Origin: Pseudarthrobacter oxydans
GTDB lineage: Bacteria; Actinomycetota; Actinomycetes; Actinomycetales; Micrococcaceae
Direction of reading: 5' to 3'
DNA length: 64,000 nucleotides
Assembly (NCBI RefSeq): GCF_034258515.1
Contig: NZ_CP139438.1
Span: forward strand, 2,976,001 to 3,040,000
This document shows, piece by piece, positions 1 through 8,327 of this stretch; position 1 is the stretch's first letter, and each line of letters starts with the position of its first letter. Below the pieces are notes generated by a model, which saw only the letters and a list, made by a program, of their open reading frames with translations, ran no database searches and had not been told where the DNA came from. A program made the position numbers and the translations under genes.

Positions 1-143
1 ACAACTGCGCTTCCGTTCTCCCAGAAGGCCGCCACCGTGCGGGTGCGCCGGGCCGAACGCCGCACGACGACGGGCGCACCGTCGTCAGTGGTCAAGGGGG
101 CAGTAACCGCTCCGGCCGTCTTTGCGCCCTGGCCGGGCCTCAC
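1..143 (-). CDS. YgjP/M48-type metallopeptidase, N-terminal fragment (runs off the window)
   Basis: Only the first 47 codons are inside the window. The GTG start at 143 overlaps the uvrD2 stop codon by four bases (GTGA), which implies translational coupling. The readable part ends with the segment GAPVVVRRSARRTRTVA, which resembles the N-terminus of the YgjP-like (WLM/M48) metal-dependent hydrolases often encoded next to uvrD2 in actinobacteria. The HExxH zinc motif would lie beyond the window edge, so the family call rests on the N-terminal pattern and on context. Inference: last gene of the nudC-uvrD2 transcription unit. Confidence 0.6.
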   Translation of the reverse strand, partial: MRPGQGAKTAGAVTAPLTTDDGAPVVVRRSARRTRTVAAFWENGSAV

Positions 144-2275
144 AGGGAAGTGCTTTCCGTGAGGACGCGCAGAACGTCCTCCCCGTACCGTTCCAGCTTG
201 GACGGGCCCACTCCTGCCAGTCCGGCCAGCTCTTCGAGCGAGGCTGGGCGCGCCTCGGCGATGGCCGTGAGCGTGGCATCGGTGAACACGACGAACGCCG
301 GCACCTCGGCGGCGAGGGCAACTTCGCGGCGCCAGTTCCGCAGGGCATCGAAAGTCTGCTCCTCATAACTCGGCGGACAGGAATTGCACCGGCCCACCTT
401 GCGTTCCGCGCCGGTGGCGAGCATGCTTCCACAGACCCGGCACATGGCAGGAGCGGCGGCCTTCCGGCGGGACACCGTGACCTTCCCCCGGGTGGTTGAA
501 GTCGCCACCGAATCCGGGCGCAGCCCGTCAAGGAACCTGGACGGTTTCCTGTTTGCCCGTCCGCCCGGGGTCCGGGCAGTGGACCAGGACAGCGACAGGT
601 GCTCCCGGGCACGGGTGATTCCCACGTAAAGGAGCCTGCGTTCCTCGTCCACCGATTCCGGCGAGTCAGCGAAGGAGATGGGCATCAGCCCCTCGCTGAG
701 GCCCACCAGGAACACCGCATCCCATTCGAGGCCCTTGGCCGCGTGCAGCGAGGCAAGAGTCACGCCCTGGACCGTGGGGGCGTGCTGGGCGAGGGAACGT
801 TCCTGGAGTTCGTTGACGAAGTCGGCCAGGCCAAACCGGGCACCCCGGGTTTGGACCAGTTCGTCGGCAAGCGCCACCAGGGCCGCCAGCGATTCCCACC
901 GCTCCCGCAGTGCGCCGCCGCTGTGGGGGGCGGAGTCCGTGTAGCCGAGGGACGAGACAATGTCCCGGACCAGTTGCCCCAGCGGCTCGGGGGAATCCGT
1001 CTCCGCGACGGCCCGGGTTGCGGCCCGAAGCTGCAGGATGGCGTCCCGGACCTCCTTGCGGGCGAAGAACCGCTCGCCGCCGCGCAGCTGGTACCCGATG
1101 CCGGCCGCAGCGAGGGCCTGTTCGTACGCCTCGGACTGGCCGTTGGTCCGGAACAGGACGGCCACCTCGCTTGCGGGCGTGCCGGCGTCGAGCAGGGCCT
1201 TGATCTTCTGGGCAACAGTGGCAGCCTCTGCTTCATCGTCCGCGCACTCGGTGAACTGGGGTGCCGGGCCCGCCGGCCGCTGGGCCACGAGCTGGAGCGG
1301 TGTTGCCCAGGCGGCGTCGGCCAGTGGACCGCCGCTCCGCCGGCCTGCCAGGAGGTCGTTGGCGAGCTTGACCACCTGGGGCGTCGAACGGTAGTCCCGG
1401 ATCAGTTTGACCACGTTGGCCTGCGGGAAGCGGGCTTTGAAATCCAGGAGGTGCTTAGGGGAAGCCCCCGTAAACGAATAGATGGTCTGGCTGGCGTCAC
1501 CGACGACGCAGAGTTCGTCCCGGCCGCCGAGCCAGAGGTCCAGGAGCCGCTGCTGCAGCGGGGAGACGTCCTGGTACTCGTCCACCACAAAGTGCCGGTA
1601 CTGCTCGCGGACGGTGGCAGCGACCTTCTCGTCCTCCTGGAGAATTCCCACCGTGATCAGCAGGACGTCCTCGAAGTCAATGACGTTGCGGTCCGTCTTC
1701 ACGTCCTCATACGACTGGAAGACCCTGGCCACGGCGGTGAGGTCGAACCCTCCCGGGGCGCCCCTGTCCTGGGCATTTTCCAGGTAGTTGGCCGGCGTGA
1801 GCATCGACACCTTGGCCCACTCGATTTCGGAGGCGAGATCGCGGATGGAGGCCCTGTCCGTGCTGAGCCGGAGCCGCCGCGCGGCCTCGGCCAGCATCTG
1901 TGCCTTGTGGTCCAGGAGGTTGGGCAGCGTTCCGCCAACCGCCTGCGGCCAGAAGAACTGCAGCTGGCGCAGGGCGGCGGCGTGGAATGTCCGTGCCTGC
2001 ACGTTGCCCACCCCGAGATCCCGCAGCCGGCTCCGCATCTCGGCAGCGGCCCGGGCCGTGAACGTCACCGCAAGCAGCCGTTGCGGCGAATAGACGCCGG
2101 AGTGGACGCCGTAGGCGATGCGGTGGGTGATGGCGCGAGTCTTGCCGGTCCCTGCGCCTGCCAGGACACACAGCGGGCCGTTCAGGGTGCTGGCGACTTC
2201 GCGCTGCTCCGCGTCCAGGCCGCCAAGGATGCGGTCCTCCAGGGAGGCTGTCCCGTCAATATGTTCTGTAGTCAC
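140..2275 (-). CDS. uvrD2: UvrD2-type ATP-dependent DNA helicase
   Basis: Superfamily 1A 3'-5' DNA helicase of 711 residues. Walker A (AGAGTGKT) is at residues 39-46, motif II (DEYQD) near residue 230, and the VAVLFRTNGQSEA and TLHAAKGLEWDAV segments match later SF1 motifs. A tetra-cysteine module (CRVC...CNSC) near residue 610 precedes a C-terminal HRDC-like domain containing LEELAGLAGVGPSKLE. Tetra-Cys plus HRDC is the UvrD2 architecture known from mycobacteria and separates it from UvrD1/PcrA. The start is GTG at 2275, 58 bases after nudC. The nudC-uvrD2 order is also mycobacterial. Expected role: DNA unwinding in repair or replication; UvrD2 is essential in mycobacteria. Confidence 0.93.
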   Translation of the reverse strand: MTTEHIDGTASLEDRILGGLDAEQREVASTLNGPLCVLAGAGTGKTRAITHRIAYGVHSGVYSPQRLLAVTFTARAAAEMRSRLRDLGVGNVQARTFHAAALRQLQFFWPQAVGGTLPNLLDHKAQMLAEAARRLRLSTDRASIRDLASEIEWAKVSMLTPANYLENAQDRGAPGGFDLTAVARVFQSYEDVKTDRNVIDFEDVLLITVGILQEDEKVAATVREQYRHFVVDEYQDVSPLQQRLLDLWLGGRDELCVVGDASQTIYSFTGASPKHLLDFKARFPQANVVKLIRDYRSTPQVVKLANDLLAGRRSGGPLADAAWATPLQLVAQRPAGPAPQFTECADDEAEAATVAQKIKALLDAGTPASEVAVLFRTNGQSEAYEQALAAAGIGYQLRGGERFFARKEVRDAILQLRAATRAVAETDSPEPLGQLVRDIVSSLGYTDSAPHSGGALRERWESLAALVALADELVQTRGARFGLADFVNELQERSLAQHAPTVQGVTLASLHAAKGLEWDAVFLVGLSEGLMPISFADSPESVDEERRLLYVGITRAREHLSLSWSTARTPGGRANRKPSRFLDGLRPDSVATSTTRGKVTVSRRKAAAPAMCRVCGSMLATGAERKVGRCNSCPPSYEEQTFDALRNWRREVALAAEVPAFVVFTDATLTAIAEARPASLEELAGLAGVGPSKLERYGEDVLRVLTESTSL

Positions 2276-2333
2276 TTCTGCTGCTCTTGGTCTCGACTAC
2301 CGCGTGCTGGAGTCTGGTGGATACGTAAAGGAG

Positions 2334-3356
2334 TCAGGCCCCGGCCCGGTCCTGGATGCGTCCGCCGTACCAGTGCTCAATCAGCGAGCGGGCAATGGAA
2401 AGCCGGCTGGAGATGGTGATCTCCCCGCTGAGCACGGCTTCCTGGAGTTCCTCCCGGCTGAACCAGCGCGCCCTGGTGACCTCGACGCCGTCGGGCGTTG
2501 CTTCGGAGTCTTCGGTGACGGCGGTAAATCCAAGCATAAGCGAGGCAGGGAACGGCCAGGACTGCGATCCGAGGTACTGGCATGCGGTCACCCGGACCCC
2601 AACCTCTTCGTAGATCTCGCGGACTACTGCCTGTTCCAGGGACTCCCCGGGCTCCACGAAGCCTGCCAGCGTGGAATAGTTCCTGGCATCCGTAGGACCT
2701 CCGCCGCCCAGCAGCAGCCGGCCGTCAGGGCCCTCGACCGTGACGATGATGGCGGGATCCGTCCGCGGGTAGTGCTCCGACAAGTCCACCGGGCAGCGAC
2801 GCACCCAGCCCCCGGCTTCCACCTCGGTGGGCTTCCCGCAGCGCGGACAATGCGTGTGGCCGGCATGCCAGTTGGCGATGGCACTTGATTCGACAAAGAG
2901 CGCGGTGTGGGTTGGGGTCAGCCCGGCAGCCACGTCGCGGAAACCGGCCCACTGGGCGTCGGAGGGGATTCCGGCTGTTCCCGGAGCCGCCTGCTCCGGC
3001 AGGACAAACAGCAGCAGGCCGGTTCCTGCGGGAAAGTCCGAGTCCGGGAGGGCGGTGCCCAGGAAGATGACCAGTTCCGGGGCTGAGCCTGCCGTGGTGA
3101 GTTCCTCAAGCAGGGGCGCCGCAGCGGCCGTAAACAACCCGCCGTCCTGTACCAGCCCCTGCCGGCCCGACAGGACAACGGCCAACGTTGCGGGGTTGGC
3201 CAGCTGGCTGGCAACTATTCCGGGAGCCGTGCGCTCGGCCGATCCGCGGTCCACCAGCGCCGGCCTGACAGGGAGCAGTGTGTCCCTGAGGTGGTTGGCG
3301 GGCAGCATTGCCTGCTGCCCCTGGTAGACCGGTGTAACAGACTCGGCGTGGCTCAT
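2334..3356 (-). CDS. nudC: NADH pyrophosphatase NudC
   Basis: Nudix hydrolase of 340 residues that cleaves NAD(H) to NMN(H) and AMP and, in characterised NudC enzymes, decaps NAD-RNA. The Nudix box GX5EX7REUXEEXGU is at about 232-254 (GFVEPGESL...REIYEEVGV), and the NudC-specific SQPWPFPxS signature appears as SQSWPFPAS at 264-272. The zinc-ribbon region has Cys170, Cys173 and Cys188 but no fourth Cys; the next candidate ligand is the His of EHYPR. I chose ATG 3356 over upstream in-frame starts because TACGGT ends exactly six bases before it, a leaderless promoter arrangement seen many times in this window. Divergent from the phosphotransferase gene. Confidence 0.94.
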   Translation of the reverse strand: MSHAESVTPVYQGQQAMLPANHLRDTLLPVRPALVDRGSAERTAPGIVASQLANPATLAVVLSGRQGLVQDGGLFTAAAAPLLEELTTAGSAPELVIFLGTALPDSDFPAGTGLLLFVLPEQAAPGTAGIPSDAQWAGFRDVAAGLTPTHTALFVESSAIANWHAGHTHCPRCGKPTEVEAGGWVRRCPVDLSEHYPRTDPAIIVTVEGPDGRLLLGGGGPTDARNYSTLAGFVEPGESLEQAVVREIYEEVGVRVTACQYLGSQSWPFPASLMLGFTAVTEDSEATPDGVEVTRARWFSREELQEAVLSGEITISSRLSIARSLIEHWYGGRIQDRAGA

Positions 3357-3496
3357 AGGTCCACCGTACTGACTGGCGCTGACAATTGACATTTCGAGGC
3401 CGTTTCCCGGCCGACCTCCCCTCCCCTGATTTGCAGGTATCTCAAGACTCGCCGCCGCCGGACCGGCCTCCCGGACGGCAGGCAATCTACCGTGGA
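3357..3496. promoter_or_regulatory. Divergent promoter region nudC / phosphotransferase
   Basis: On the minus strand TACGGT (3368-3363) is followed by six bases and the nudC ATG. On the plus strand TACCGT (3488-3493) is three bases before ATG 3497 but six before GTG 3500. Both fit a -10 hexamer placed for leaderless or near-leaderless mRNA. No clear -35 is visible on either strand. Confidence 0.5.
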
Positions 3497-4747
3497 ATGG
3501 TGAGAAGAAAACCGATTGAACTGGCAGCCGTTGCAACCGCGGCAGTCCCCGGACTGACCCCGACGGCCGTTAGCTCTGCCCCGGACGATCCCGCGGACTT
3601 CGACTCTGCCCTGCTCCTCGATTCGGAGGGGAAGCGCTGGCGGGTGAGGTCCCCGCGGCATGCCGAGGCCAGCGCACGGCTGGAAACCGAGTTCCTGGTC
3701 TTGCGCGCCTTCGCGCCGGGCATTCGGGCTGAGCTGCCTTTTTTGATGCCCACGGTTGCGGGCAGTGTGCGGCTGGGCAGCCTGAGCACCTTCGTGTATT
3801 CGCATCTGGGCGGGAGCACCCGCAGCGTCGAAGAACTCACGGCTGGACCGGATGCCCTCGCCCGCGAAATCGGCGTCGCGCTGGCGGCCATTCACGATCT
3901 TCCCCGGGCCCTGGTCAGCAACGCGGACCTGCCCAGCTACACCCCGAATGAATTCCGGCAGCGCCGGCTGAATGAGCTGGACCAGGCAGCCACCACCGGG
4001 AAGATTCCCCCCGCCCTGCTGCTTCGCTGGGAACACGCGCTGGAAGACGTGTCCCTGTGGCGCTTCAATCCCTGCGTCGTGCACGGGGACCTGCATGAGG
4101 ACAACCTGATGGTGGAGGGCCAGCGGGTCACGGCGGTGACCGGCTGGACCGATCTCCGCATCGGCGACCCCGCGGACGACTTCGCATGGCTGGTCGCCTC
4201 CAACGAGCATGATTTTGTGGATGCCGTCCTGGCGGCCTACACCTCCGGCCGCCGTGACACCCCCGACAACCACCTCCTCCGGCGGGCCGCGCTCTCCGCT
4301 GAATTCGCCCTCGCGCAGTACCTGGTGAAGGGGATCGCTGCCGGCGATGCCTCCATGATTGCCGAGGCAGAAGAAATGCTGGACACGCTGGCAAGCGACA
4401 TCGCTGAGCACGGCGGGCAGCCCATCAGCGTTGAGCCCCTCCCGCCCGCGGCAGCTGCCGGGGCCCCGGGCGCCCCCGCTTCCGGGGCACCTGACGCGGT
4501 ACGGCCTGAGGGCGTTGCTCCCGAGGCTGTCCCAGGCATCAGGGCGGCCGACGACGACGTGCCGGCAGCCGTGCCGCCGGTCACCGTCCTGCCCGTCCCT
4601 GCCCAGCCCGCCGTCGTCGTGACTCAGATTCCGGTCGCCGTGACTCCACTTCCGGTGGAGCCGGAGACCCCCGGCCAAGGGTCCACCGGCGGACCGGACG
4701 ACACCTCCACCGCGGCGCTCTCAATCGTCGACATCAAGAAGGACTAG
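3497..4747 (+). CDS. APH-family phosphotransferase with Pro/Ala-rich tail
   Basis: Kinase-fold protein of the aminoglycoside/macrolide phosphotransferase (APH) family, 416 residues. The catalytic loop VHGDLHEDN is at 195-203 and the metal-binding segment around GDPADDFAWL at about 223-232. The last ~100 residues are a low-complexity Pro/Ala/Val tail with no recognisable domain. The substrate cannot be told from sequence; family members phosphorylate antibiotics, choline, homoserine or sugars. A phosphotransferase beside adnB and nudC is a recurring actinobacterial arrangement. The start may be GTG 3500 rather than ATG 3497, because a TACCGT hexamer ends six bases before the GTG. Its 3' end overlaps the convergent adnB stop by 14 bases. 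Confidence 0.8.
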   Translation: MVRRKPIELAAVATAAVPGLTPTAVSSAPDDPADFDSALLLDSEGKRWRVRSPRHAEASARLETEFLVLRAFAPGIRAELPFLMPTVAGSVRLGSLSTFVYSHLGGSTRSVEELTAGPDALAREIGVALAAIHDLPRALVSNADLPSYTPNEFRQRRLNELDQAATTGKIPPALLLRWEHALEDVSLWRFNPCVVHGDLHEDNLMVEGQRVTAVTGWTDLRIGDPADDFAWLVASNEHDFVDAVLAAYTSGRRDTPDNHLLRRAALSAEFALAQYLVKGIAAGDASMIAEAEEMLDTLASDIAEHGGQPISVEPLPPAAAAGAPGAPASGAPDAVRPEGVAPEAVPGIRAADDDVPAAVPPVTVLPVPAQPAVVVTQIPVAVTPLPVEPETPGQGSTGGPDDTSTAALSIVDIKKD

Positions 4748-7700
4748 GGGAAGCTAGGGCTGCCGCCACGATCCCCTCCAACTGGCCTGCTGTACCCAGG
4801 TCGTGGGGCCGCACCACCTCGTTATCGGCAACGTAGAAGAACGCTGCGCGCACGTCCTCCAGCGGCACGCCCTTCAGCCGCGACCATGCCAGCCGGTACA
4901 CCGCCAGCTGGACGGCCTTGGCCCGAAGCAGGTCCCCGGAGGGCCGCCGGCCGGTCTTCCAGTCCACCAGGTCCCAGCGCCCGTCAGGATCCTGGAACAC
5001 TGCGTCAACACGTCCACGGACCACCACGTCCCCTATTCGTGTCTCCACCGGAACCTCAATGAAGGCCGGAGAGCGGTGGGCCCAGGGGGACGACCGGAAG
5101 GTGGCCACCATGGCGTCGAGGTCGTACGCCGCGTCGATGTGATCATCCGAGCCCGGCGCTTCACCGAGGTCCAGCATGCCGGCCGTGCCAAAGTACTCTT
5201 CCACCCACGCGTGGAAAGCCGTGCCCTTCCGGGCCGACATGCCCGGTTCCCGGGGCACGGGCCTGCGCAGCCGCCAGGCCACGGCTGACGGGTCCTCGCC
5301 AAGGTCAACGAGCGTGGATGCCGAAATGTGGGCGGGAAGGTGGACGTCGTTGGCTGAAGACCTCCTCGCCCGGCGTTCGAGCAACAACGCTGCTTCCCGG
5401 GCCCACCCAGCGGCAACCCCTGTAAGTTCGGGCTCCCGGGTGGCTGTCCGCGCGCGGGGAGCGTCCTCCAGCGCCGCGGCCACCCGGGCAGCCGCGGTTT
5501 CCATAGCGCGCCTCCGGCCGCCTGCCAAGCGCAGGCGCTCCCCCGTGCGGGGGTCCACCGGCCCCTCCAGGGGATCGTACGGCCAGCCGGCCACCTCAGT
5601 ATCGAGCGTCAGCGGACTGGTCTCAGGCAGTGAGGACTCCTCCACTGAGCGCGGATGGATGACGGCCGGCGCCGTGCCCTCGCTTGCCGCGGCGGCCAGA
5701 GTTTCAAGCTCTGCCAGGAAGGGCGACATTTCCGCCCGTCCCGACCTGGACCCCACCCAGGCGGCGCTGGACGCCCACAGGACATGCTTGGCCCGGGTGT
5801 ACGCCACGTAGGCCAGGCGGCGCTCCTCCGATTCCGCGTGGGCCTGGACAGCTGCCTTGAAGTCCTTTTCCGCATCCAGCCAGCCTTTTTGGTCAGGCTG
5901 GTCGAGGTCCCACTGGGGAAGGTCTGCCCGGTCACCGCGCAGCGGCCAGGGCAAGGCTGCGGACCCGCTGCTCCAGCGTGAGTCGCGGTCGCTGGGGAAG
6001 TCCTTGGCGTTCAGTCCCGGAACAAAAACGACATCCCATTCCAGCCCCTTGGAAGCATGGACCGTAAGCAGCTGCACGGCCTCCCGGTTGACGTCGCCCG
6101 GTGGTGCTTCCAGTCCGTTTTCTTCTGCTGACGCAGCCTCCAGCCAGGACAGGAAGGCGAGGATGTCCACGCGTTGGGACGTCCGCAGGAACCCGGCAGC
6201 GGCATCCTGGAAGGCATCGAGGTTCCGGCGCGCCTGGTGGATGCTGATGCCGGGCCTGGCGGCAACCTCGATATCAAGGAGCATGGCCCTTTCCACCTCC
6301 CCGAGCAGGGTGGTGAGGTCATCCCCAAGGTAGCCCCGGAGCTGACGCAGCTCCGTGGAGAACCGGACCATCCGCTCCCGCGCAGCGGGGGTTAGGGACC
6401 TGCCGTTCGATGAGGTCCATCCTTCCCGGGGCAGCCAATCCAATGCCTCCACCAGGCTGGCACCGTCGGTAAGGTCGCCTTCGAGGACGGCCGGGCCGTC
6501 ATCCGGAAGCTGGTCATCGCCCCGTCCAGCCTGGGCCCGACGCCGGGCAAGCTGGCTGGACCAGTCCCGCAAGGCCATCAGATCTGCGGGGCCGATCCGC
6601 CAACGCGCCCCTGCCAGCAGGCGCATCAGCGCATCGGAACGGCCGGGGTCGGCGAGGACACGCAGGGTGGCAACAAGATCCACGATTTCGGGGGTATCAA
6701 GGAGCCCGCCCAGTCCGACTATCTCGTAGGGAATGCCTCGGGCCTCCAACTGCCGCCGGATGGGCTCCATTTGTGCGCGCCGCCGGCAAAGGACGGCGAT
6801 GGCGGGCGGAACCGGCGAACCGTCGGGCTTCAGCTCGAAATCCGTCACCCGGTACTTCAGGACGTCATCGGCGAGCGCTGAGGCTTCATCCACATCGCTT
6901 CCGAACCGCCCCAGCACCACAGATCCCGCTGCCGCATACGGGCTCGGCTGCAGCGGCGGCACCTTGGGCGCGGCCGGCCCTCCCCCGCCCGCCGGTCCGC
7001 GCTGCGCCGCTGACCGGGCCAGGGATTCAGACATCACGTTGGCAGCGGCCAGGATGGACCGTCCGTTCCGCCACGCCGTTGTCAGGTACGACGTCGGCGC
7101 GGGAGCCCAGTCGGCCCCGCCTTCCGCCATTCCCCCTGCCGGGGTGCCCTCCGCCCCGGTTGGCTCTGTCCCATGTCCTGGCCTCCCTTTCCACACGGGG
7201 AACTCGCGCACGAAATGGAACAACTGGCCTGCCGACGCACCGCGGAAACCGTAGATCGACTGGTTGGGGTCGCCAACGGCGGTCACCGCGTGCCCGCCGC
7301 CGAAGAGCCGGGAGAACAGGACCAGTTGGGCGTGGGACGTGTCCTGGAACTCGTCGAGCAGGACCACTTTGTAGCGCTGCCGTTCCATGTGGGCGGCCAA
7401 AGGCACGTCCTGCGCCACGCGGGCGGCAAGGGCCACCAGGTCGCCAAAATCAAGTGCTCCCCGGGCCCGCTTGGCCGCCGCGTACCGGCCAACCATGTCC
7501 GCCACGCTTGCCCTGGTCCTCAACATGCCGGCGAGGTCAGCCGCTGCCTGCGGGGCGTTCCTTTTCTTGGTGGCGAGATACGGCAATGACTCAAAGTCGG
7601 ACAGCCGCGCCATCAGCCAGGCTTCGACGTCTTCGGGTTCCTGGAGGTGCTCGGCGCATTCACCGGCAAGTTGGATGACTGCTTTCACGAGCGTGGACTT

Positions 7701-8327
7701 GGCGGCGCGGAAATGCCCGTACTCGCCGTCGTAACCCTCCACGACCTCGCTGGCCAACTGCCAGGCCTGCGCGCCGCCCAGCAGGACCACGTCCCGCTCC
7801 ACTCCAAGGCGGAGCCCATAGTCAGAGACGATGCCGCTGGCGAAGGAGTGGTAGGTGGAAACTTTCGGTTCGAGCGCATCACTGCTGAGCAGCCCGTGCT
7901 GGAACACCCTGCCCCCGCTGTCCGCGTCGGCGCCGTCCTGGACACCTCTATCCTGGACAACCACGCGCTGGAGGGCGGCCAGTTTTCCCCTGATGCGCGA
8001 GGCGAGTTCACCTGCTGCCTTCCGGGTGAACGTCACGCCCAGCACTTCCTCGGGACGGACCCAGCCATTGGCCACGAGCCACACCACCCGGTCCGCCATG
8101 GTGGCTGTCTTGCCGGATCCCGCCCCCGCAATGACCAGCCTCGGCGCGAGCGGCGACGAAATGATGGCCGACTGCTCGGGGGTAGGAACGTTCTTCTCCC
8201 CGAGGAGCACCGAAAGCTCCTCGGGGCTGAAGCGGGGCTCCGGGGGTGGCCCTGCATCCCCGCCGGGCCCGGAAACCGGGGCAAGGGCGGAGAGGGCAGT
8301 CGGGGAGTTTTGCATGTCCGGCCTCAT
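4734..8327 (-). CDS. adnB: AdnB-like helicase-nuclease subunit
   Basis: UvrD-like motor fused to a C-terminal RecB-type nuclease, 1197 residues, matching AdnB of the actinobacterial AdnAB double-strand-break resection machine. Walker A (AGAGSGKT) is at 67-74, Walker B (LLDEFQDTSHAQ) in the first third, and SF1 motifs include LTVHASKGLEWDVVFVPG. The nuclease signature GRVDAVF...WDLVDWKTG sits near the C-terminus, followed by the QLAVYRLAW segment. I placed the start at ATG 8327 because it forms a 4-base ATGA overlap with the adnA stop; an in-frame ATG at 8363 would lie inside adnA. Gene order adnA-adnB with nudC and uvrD2 downstream matches Mycobacterium. Confidence 0.9.
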   Translation of the reverse strand: MRPDMQNSPTALSALAPVSGPGGDAGPPPEPRFSPEELSVLLGEKNVPTPEQSAIISSPLAPRLVIAGAGSGKTATMADRVVWLVANGWVRPEEVLGVTFTRKAAGELASRIRGKLAALQRVVVQDRGVQDGADADSGGRVFQHGLLSSDALEPKVSTYHSFASGIVSDYGLRLGVERDVVLLGGAQAWQLASEVVEGYDGEYGHFRAAKSTLVKAVIQLAGECAEHLQEPEDVEAWLMARLSDFESLPYLATKKRNAPQAAADLAGMLRTRASVADMVGRYAAAKRARGALDFGDLVALAARVAQDVPLAAHMERQRYKVVLLDEFQDTSHAQLVLFSRLFGGGHAVTAVGDPNQSIYGFRGASAGQLFHFVREFPVWKGRPGHGTEPTGAEGTPAGGMAEGGADWAPAPTSYLTTAWRNGRSILAAANVMSESLARSAAQRGPAGGGGPAAPKVPPLQPSPYAAAGSVVLGRFGSDVDEASALADDVLKYRVTDFELKPDGSPVPPAIAVLCRRRAQMEPIRRQLEARGIPYEIVGLGGLLDTPEIVDLVATLRVLADPGRSDALMRLLAGARWRIGPADLMALRDWSSQLARRRAQAGRGDDQLPDDGPAVLEGDLTDGASLVEALDWLPREGWTSSNGRSLTPAARERMVRFSTELRQLRGYLGDDLTTLLGEVERAMLLDIEVAARPGISIHQARRNLDAFQDAAAGFLRTSQRVDILAFLSWLEAASAEENGLEAPPGDVNREAVQLLTVHASKGLEWDVVFVPGLNAKDFPSDRDSRWSSGSAALPWPLRGDRADLPQWDLDQPDQKGWLDAEKDFKAAVQAHAESEERRLAYVAYTRAKHVLWASSAAWVGSRSGRAEMSPFLAELETLAAAASEGTAPAVIHPRSVEESSLPETSPLTLDTEVAGWPYDPLEGPVDPRTGERLRLAGGRRRAMETAAARVAAALEDAPRARTATREPELTGVAAGWAREAALLLERRARRSSANDVHLPAHISASTLVDLGEDPSAVAWRLRRPVPREPGMSARKGTAFHAWVEEYFGTAGMLDLGEAPGSDDHIDAAYDLDAMVATFRSSPWAHRSPAFIEVPVETRIGDVVVRGRVDAVFQDPDGRWDLVDWKTGRRPSGDLLRAKAVQLAVYRLAWSRLKGVPLEDVRAAFFYVADNEVVRPHDLGTAGQLEGIVAAALASPSPS

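Noticed and set aside
599..2419. 606-codon open frame on the plus strand opposite uvrD2
   Set aside because: Antisense shadow of a high-GC gene: Gly/Arg/Pro-rich, no domain, no ribosome site, and completely overlapped by a clear helicase.
3353..4678. 441-codon minus-strand frame opposite the phosphotransferase
   Set aside because: Low-complexity antisense frame; the plus strand encodes an intact APH kinase with its catalytic motif.
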